This document shows, in pieces, positions 59,501 to 64,000 of a DNA stretch of 64,000 nucleotides. How positions within the stretch are numbered: position 1 is the first letter of the stretch; each line of letters starts with the position of its first letter. The stretch covers positions 62,001-126,000 of the forward strand of contig SHXF01000002.1 of the NCBI GenBank assembly GCA_009693435.1, given 5' to 3'. Position numbers and translations under genes: made by a program. This stretch comes from Betaproteobacteria bacterium (GTDB taxonomy: Bacteria; Pseudomonadota; Gammaproteobacteria; Burkholderiales; SG8-39). Below the pieces are notes generated by a model. The model saw only the letters and a program-made list of their open reading frames with translations, had not been told where the DNA came from and did no database searches.

Positions 59501-60633
59501 CCGCGCCAGTGAAAACCGGTTTTGTCTGGCACGAGCGTTATATGTGGCACGACACCGGCAACCTGTTCGGTCCGCCCGCGCTGCAACGCTTCATCCAGCC
59601 ATTGCCGCATCCGGAGCGCCCCGAGACCAAGCGCAGGATCAAGAACCTGCTCGACATGGCAGGGCTCACGCCCAGGCTCACCGAAATCGAGCCCCGCCTC
59701 GCGATGGAGAATGAGCTGCAGCGATTTCATACGGCCGAGTATGTGCGCCAGGTGCGCGAAGTCAGCGCCGGCGGCGGTGGACAGCTCGCGCGCCGCTTCG
59801 GCGCGACACCGATCGGGCAGGGCGGTTATGAAATCGCGCTGCTGGCCGCGGGCGGTGCAATCGCGCTTGCCGATGCGGTGCTGGATGGCCGGGTGGACAA
59901 CGGCTACGCGCTGGTTCGTCCACCGGGCCATCACGCGCGTCCCGACGAAGCCATGGGATTCTGCGTGTTCGGCAATGTGGCGATCGCCGGGCTGCACCTG
60001 CTGGAGGCGCGCGGGCTGGAGCGGATCGCGATCGTCGACTGGGATGCGCACCATGGCAACGGCACCCAGGAGGCGTTCTGGCGCGATCCGCGCGCGCTCA
60101 CGATTTCCATCCACCAGGCCGGATGCTATCCCCCGGATTCCGGACCGGCAGAGGAGACAGGCGAGGGACCCGGGCGCGGCTACAACCTCAACATTCCCCT
60201 GCCGCCGGGCTCGGGTAACGGCGCCTACCGCGCCTGCTTCGAGCGCGTGGTGATCCCGGCGCTGCGCGCGTACCGGCCACAGTTCATCCTGGTGGCGAGC
60301 GGCCTGGATGCGGGCGCGCAGGACCCGCTGGCGCGCATGATGGTGACGGCCAGCGGCTACCGGTGGATGGCGCGCGAACTGCTAGCCACGGCGCGCGACC
60401 TGTGCGGCGGCAAAGTAGCGGCGATTCATGAAGGCGGTTATTCCGAGTCCTACGTGCCGTTTCTATGCGTTGCCGTGATCGAGGAATTGCTGGGTGTGCG
60501 CAGCGACGTGGAGGATCCTTTTGCCGGGCTGGATGGCCAGCCCTACCAGGAACTACAGCCTCACCAGGCCGATATCATTGGCGTTGCGGAGCGGCTGCTT
60601 CGCACCGCGCCTTTTTTTGTCCGCAGTTCGTAG
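59497..60633 (+). CDS. Class II histone-deacetylase-like amidohydrolase (acetylpolyamine amidohydrolase type)
   Basis: 378 residues from GTG 59497 (GTGA overlap). It closely follows the FB188 histone-deacetylase-like amidohydrolase: GFVWHERYMWHDTGNLFGP, catalytic pair PPGHHARPDEAMGFC, zinc ligands in IVDWDAHHGNGTQ and ASGLDAGAQDPLARM, and the catalytic Tyr in EGGYSESY. All active-site residues are present. In bacteria such enzymes remove acetyl groups from polyamines or short acyl amides. Together with the preceding aminotransferase it suggests deacetylation followed by transamination. Confidence 0.91.
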   Translation: MTAPVKTGFVWHERYMWHDTGNLFGPPALQRFIQPLPHPERPETKRRIKNLLDMAGLTPRLTEIEPRLAMENELQRFHTAEYVRQVREVSAGGGGQLARRFGATPIGQGGYEIALLAAGGAIALADAVLDGRVDNGYALVRPPGHHARPDEAMGFCVFGNVAIAGLHLLEARGLERIAIVDWDAHHGNGTQEAFWRDPRALTISIHQAGCYPPDSGPAEETGEGPGRGYNLNIPLPPGSGNGAYRACFERVVIPALRAYRPQFILVASGLDAGAQDPLARMMVTASGYRWMARELLATARDLCGGKVAAIHEGGYSESYVPFLCVAVIEELLGVRSDVEDPFAGLDGQPYQELQPHQADIIGVAERLLRTAPFFVRSS

Positions 60634-60683
60634 TCATCGGGTTCGGCTTTGTCCGATCAACAATCAACAGCTAAGGAGAATTC

Positions 60684-61631
60684 ATGTCTAGAGCGATAGT
60701 CGTAGCATTGATGACAATACTGGGTCTGGCGGCGTTGCCCGTTGCCGCGGCCTATCCCGAGAGGCCGATAGAGATCATATTCGGCTTTCCGCCGGGCAAC
60801 GATACCGACAGCCTGGTGCGTCTCGCCGCGGCGACGATGTCCAAGCGCCTGGGCGTGCCGGTTGCGATCATCAACAAGCCGGGCGGCGGCGGTGTCGTCG
60901 GTGGGGCGGAAGCCGCGCGCGCAAAACCCGACGGGTACACGGTTGGTCTGTTCACGATCGGTTCCGGGCTGACGCAGATCATTGCCGGGAACACGCCGTA
61001 CAAGTTTTCGGATCTGGCGCCGGTGGGGATGTTCATCTCGACCGCACTGATACTCGCTGCGCGCGGGGACGCGGGCTACAAAGACCTCAAGGAACTGGCG
61101 CGCACGGCCAAGCAGAAGCCGCCCGTCATCGGGATCTATGGTCCGGCCGGCGCGCCTACGCTGGTGGTTCAGATGATCGCGGCGGCCGACGGCTGGTCAT
61201 TCAAGGGCGTGCCATTCCCGAACCCGAACTTCACCAACCTTCAATCCGGCGATGCCGAACTGATCACTGCCGGCGCGCTCATGCTGCAGGCGCAGATCAA
61301 ATCGGGACAGGTGCGGGTGCTGGTGGCGATGACGCCCAGCAGAATCCCCGGCTTGCCCGACGTGCCTACCGTAAGCGAGGCGGGTTACGGCCCCAAGATG
61401 TCGCTGTGGTCCGGCCTGATGGCGCCCGCCGGCACGCCCAAAGAGGCCATCCAGAAATTGAGCGAAGCGCTCGCCGTCGCGCTCAAGGATCCGGGTTTCA
61501 TCGAGACCTCCACCAAGACCGGCAACATTCCGAGCTACATGGATCCGGAGGTGTTTGCCGCGCAGATCAAGCAGGACGAGGCGATCTTTCGTCCGATCAT
61601 GGAAAAGGCCGGGCTGATCAAGAAGCCCTGA
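60684..61631 (+). CDS. tctC: Tripartite tricarboxylate transporter receptor TctC
   Basis: 315 residues from ATG 60684 (AAGGAG). Signal peptide then AAYPERPIEIIFGFPPGND. Its HK-type loop IINKPGGGGVVGGAEAARAK and FKGVPFPNPNFTNL differ from the other Bug copies. It is the only Bug copy in this window that sits in a complete tctCBA operon, so it is the cognate receptor of the permease that follows. Ligands are usually di- or tricarboxylates, but Bug ligands vary widely. Confidence 0.92.
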   Translation: MSRAIVVALMTILGLAALPVAAAYPERPIEIIFGFPPGNDTDSLVRLAAATMSKRLGVPVAIINKPGGGGVVGGAEAARAKPDGYTVGLFTIGSGLTQIIAGNTPYKFSDLAPVGMFISTALILAARGDAGYKDLKELARTAKQKPPVIGIYGPAGAPTLVVQMIAAADGWSFKGVPFPNPNFTNLQSGDAELITAGALMLQAQIKSGQVRVLVAMTPSRIPGLPDVPTVSEAGYGPKMSLWSGLMAPAGTPKEAIQKLSEALAVALKDPGFIETSTKTGNIPSYMDPEVFAAQIKQDEAIFRPIMEKAGLIKKP

Positions 61632-61636
61632 GCGCA

Positions 61637-62134
61637 ATGGTCGCGCTGGCGGCCCGCAAACTGCTGGTCGCAGTGACGGCCGCGGTCGGGGCAGGCGCGG
61701 CCTGGTTTGCGGTGGCCTCGCCATCGCTCATCGCCAACTATCGGCCGGGGCTGGCGTACTACGAATCGTCGGCGTTCTTTCCACGCCTGGGGCTCTGGCT
61801 TTGCGCCATATCTGCGGCGATTGTCATCGGGCAGACGCTATCCGGCCGCGTCGCCGAGCAAAGCGACGAAGTCGATGCCGAGACCTCCCGGATCGAGCCG
61901 GCGCTGATCAGCTTTCTATTGTTCGTCATCTATGCGTTGGCGTTGCCGGTGATCGGCTATGCGCCCGCCACCGCGCTCTTCGGCGCCGCGACCGGGTTGC
62001 TCATCGGGCTGAACTGGAAACGCTGCCTGGCAGCAGGCGTGGTTGCAGGACTGGCGGGACACGTGGTTTTCGCGCGGCTGCTCGGGGTCTCGTTTCCCGC
62101 GCCTTCCCTGCTGGAATGGATGGGCCTCGGCTAG
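61637..62134 (+). CDS. tctB: Tripartite tricarboxylate transporter small permease TctB
   Basis: 165 residues with four membrane segments (about residues 8-28, 52-68, 88-106 and 112-160), the TctB size and topology. It lies 5 bp after tctC and 20 bp before tctA. Sequence conservation in this family is low, so the assignment rests on topology and operon position. Confidence 0.87.
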   Translation: MVALAARKLLVAVTAAVGAGAAWFAVASPSLIANYRPGLAYYESSAFFPRLGLWLCAISAAIVIGQTLSGRVAEQSDEVDAETSRIEPALISFLLFVIYALALPVIGYAPATALFGAATGLLIGLNWKRCLAAGVVAGLAGHVVFARLLGVSFPAPSLLEWMGLG

Positions 62135-62154
62135 GCCGCGGCGAGGACAGGCGC

Positions 62155-63651
62155 GTGGAGGGATTTCTTCTCGGCATGGTCGCCAGCGTTCAGCTTCCGG
62201 TGCTGCTCGCCCTTGCTGCCGGCAGTGTGCTCGGGCTCGTGGTCGGCGTATTGCCGGGGATCGGACCGGGCGTCGCCATCTCCATCCTCCTCCCTCTGAC
62301 CTACGGCATGTCCCCCTTGGCCGGCATCACGCTCCTTCTTGGCATCTACTGCGGCGCGTTTTACGGGGGCGCGGTCACCTCCATACTGATCCGCACGCCG
62401 GGGGAGGCCTCCTCCATCATGACCATGTTCGACGGCTATCCGATGGCGCAGCGCGGTGAATCGGAGCGGGCATTGTCGCTCGCCTTCTCGTCGGCGTTCC
62501 TGGGTGGCATGGCGAGTGTCATCGTGCTGATTTTCGCGGCCGGCCCGCTCGCCGGACTGACCGCCCGATTCGGAGCGGCGGAGTACGCTTCCGCCGCGAT
62601 ACTTGCCCTCATCTGCGTGGCGCGGGCGTACAAGGGGCGGTTCTTCGCCGCCGCGATGATGGTCGGGCTCGGCTTGTTCGTCGCCGCCATGGGCATCGAT
62701 CCGACCAGCAACGATCAGCGCTACACCTTCGGCATGACCGAGTTGCTGAGCGGACTGCCTCTCGCGCCGCTCGTTATCGGGTTGTTCGGGATCGCGCAAG
62801 CGGCGATTCTGATCGGCAGTCCCGCGGCCAAGGTGAGCGCGGAATCGGTTTCCGGGGCGGGGATCGGCATGCGGCACATGCTGGAGCCCTTGCGTTATCG
62901 CGGCACGCTCTCGAAGTCGATCGGCATCGGGGTGGGCATCGGCATCCTGCCCGCGGTGGGTGCGGCACTGTCCACGACCTTGTCCTATTTCGAGGCGCGG
63001 CGCTCCTCCGGCGACCCGGAGTCTTTCGGCAAAGGCAATCCCGAGGGCATCGTCGCCGCGGAGGCGGCGAACAACTCCAACAGCGGCGGAGCGATGCTGA
63101 CGGTGCTGACATTGGGCATACCGGGTGATGCCATCACCGCCATGATCATGGGTGTGTTCATCGTTCACGGCGTGGCGCCCGGCCCGGCGCTTTTCTCCGA
63201 GCAACCCGCGCTTGCGAACGGCATTCTCGTGGCGATGCTGCTGATCAATATCTTCATCCTTGTCGTCCTCCTGTTTACGACGCGCTACCTCGCGATGCTC
63301 ACGCGCACGGATTCGCGCGTTCTCGGCATGGGCATCCTGATGCTCTGCCTGGTCGGAAGCTTTTCGGTCGGCAATTCGATGGCGGGAATCTGGATCGCGC
63401 TTGGAGCGGGCGTATTCGGGTGGCTGTGTGCGCATGCGGGCATTCCGGTTGTGCCGCTGGTGCTTGGGGTGATCCTCGGCGACATGCTGGAAACCACGCT
63501 GCGCCAGGCGCTCGCGATCAGCGATGGCTCACCGATGATTTTTCTGAATCGGCCGGTGGCAGCCGGCATACTCGCGTTCAGCCTCTTGATGCTCTGCTGG
63601 CCTCTGATCTCGCGGATGTTCCGGCGACCGCGGGCAAGTGCGGGGCCCTGA
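62155..63651 (+). CDS. tctA: Tripartite tricarboxylate transporter large permease TctA
   Basis: 498 residues from GTG 62155, preceded by GAGGAC. The family motifs are PGIGPGVAISILLPLTYGMS, YCGAFYGGAVTSILIRTPGE and, in the second half, EAANNSNSGGAMLTVLTLGI, with about twelve membrane spans. Length is normal. It completes the tctCBA operon that begins at 60684. Confidence 0.93.
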   Translation: MEGFLLGMVASVQLPVLLALAAGSVLGLVVGVLPGIGPGVAISILLPLTYGMSPLAGITLLLGIYCGAFYGGAVTSILIRTPGEASSIMTMFDGYPMAQRGESERALSLAFSSAFLGGMASVIVLIFAAGPLAGLTARFGAAEYASAAILALICVARAYKGRFFAAAMMVGLGLFVAAMGIDPTSNDQRYTFGMTELLSGLPLAPLVIGLFGIAQAAILIGSPAAKVSAESVSGAGIGMRHMLEPLRYRGTLSKSIGIGVGIGILPAVGAALSTTLSYFEARRSSGDPESFGKGNPEGIVAAEAANNSNSGGAMLTVLTLGIPGDAITAMIMGVFIVHGVAPGPALFSEQPALANGILVAMLLINIFILVVLLFTTRYLAMLTRTDSRVLGMGILMLCLVGSFSVGNSMAGIWIALGAGVFGWLCAHAGIPVVPLVLGVILGDMLETTLRQALAISDGSPMIFLNRPVAAGILAFSLLMLCWPLISRMFRRPRASAGP

Positions 63652-63736
63652 TGCAGGGCGCATAAACGGATTCGCTATTCCGGTCCGGGCGCCTTCGATT
63701 TCCGCGCCGGCCGGAAATACATTAGTCTCGGCAGCT

Positions 63737-64000
63737 ATGACTAGAATCGCGTTTTACATGATGGGCCTCCTGCTGTGCCCGCTCCACAGCGGCGCGCAGC
63801 AAGTCACGGCTGTGCCACCGGAGAAGCCGGACCCGGCCAGGCACTATCTTTTCTACATGCACGGCCTGGCTGTGGAAACGCGGGGTCCCAACGTCCGCCA
63901 TCCGCGTTACGGCAACGCCGATCACCAGGGCGTGGTCGAGGCACTTGCGAAAAAAGGTTTTCACGTCATCGCCGAACTGCGATCCGCGGGCACCAATCCG
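63737..64000 (+). CDS. Secreted alpha/beta-hydrolase-like protein, truncated by the window end
   Basis: The first 88 residues are visible from ATG 63737: a signal peptide (MTRIAFYMMGLLLCPLHSGA) and then RHYLFYMHGLAVETRGPNVR, with HG as an oxyanion-type turn, and GVVEALAKKGFHVIAELRS. This looks like the beginning of an alpha/beta hydrolase. The catalytic residues would lie beyond the window. Confidence 0.65.
   Translation, partial: MTRIAFYMMGLLLCPLHSGAQQVTAVPPEKPDPARHYLFYMHGLAVETRGPNVRHPRYGNADHQGVVEALAKKGFHVIAELRSAGTNP

Overview
The window is GC-rich, densely coded and looks like an accessory, catabolic part of a betaproteobacterial chromosome. The lineage is inferred, not proven. It rests on several Bug/TctC-type binding proteins, a deacetylase that closely resembles the Bordetella/Alcaligenes FB188 enzyme, and a 2-aminobenzoyl-CoA monooxygenase/reductase-type fusion of the kind known from Azoarcus. 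No rRNA, tRNA or CRISPR array was seen.

Layout. 0-5.5 kb: a cupin protein, a TRAP transporter whose binding protein is internally deleted, an SDR, a CoxG-like protein and a NicX-like (2,5-dihydroxypyridine dioxygenase family) enzyme. 5.6-9 kb: a Bug receptor and a BisC-like molybdoenzyme. 9-33.6 kb: an oxygenase region with three alpha/beta Rieske oxygenases, two single-component-type Rieske oxygenases, three closely related branched-chain-amino-acid-type ABC binding proteins served by one livFGMH set, two GST/SDR-type enzymes, an amidase, a RidA protein and MarR/LysR regulators. No ferredoxin or reductase for the oxygenases is encoded here. 26-43 kb: a run of toxin-antitoxin loci (TacAT, VapBC, RES-Xre, a second VapBC, Phd-VapC, HicBA) interleaved with a GlcD-type oxidase, an amidohydrolase and tryptophan 2,3-dioxygenase. 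43.8-50.8 kb: a five-gene operon in which every junction is a 4-bp stop/start overlap. It encodes two tandem iron-sulfur proteins related to QueG/reductive dehalogenases, a GST, an acyl-CoA ligase and a flavin monooxygenase/Old Yellow Enzyme fusion. 51-52.5 kb: a protease-like PDZ protein lacking its catalytic triad, preceded by ParDE wreckage. 52.7-63.7 kb: metallo-beta-lactamase-fold proteins alternating with Bug receptors, then an aminotransferase/deacetylase pair and a complete TctCBA transporter. A partial hydrolase runs off the end.

How it fits together. The region reads as uptake (TRAP, Liv, Tct) plus oxidative attack on aromatic or N-heterocyclic acids. Tryptophan dioxygenase lies close to the 2-aminobenzoyl-CoA-type operon, so a tryptophan-to-anthranilate-to-CoA route is a reasonable inference, although kynurenine formamidase and kynureninase are not here. 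The most promising undescribed system is the five-gene operon at 43821-50803. It couples paired reductive-dehalogenase-like Fe-S proteins and a GST to CoA activation and dearomatisation.

Genome dynamics are visible throughout. There are pseudogenes (dctP, an FNT channel, a Bug receptor, parDE), tandem duplications (Rieske alpha/beta pairs, MBL-Bug modules), a dispersed REP-like element at 3' ends of genes, a 37-bp tandem array, and in-frame minisatellites at the termini of several enzymes.
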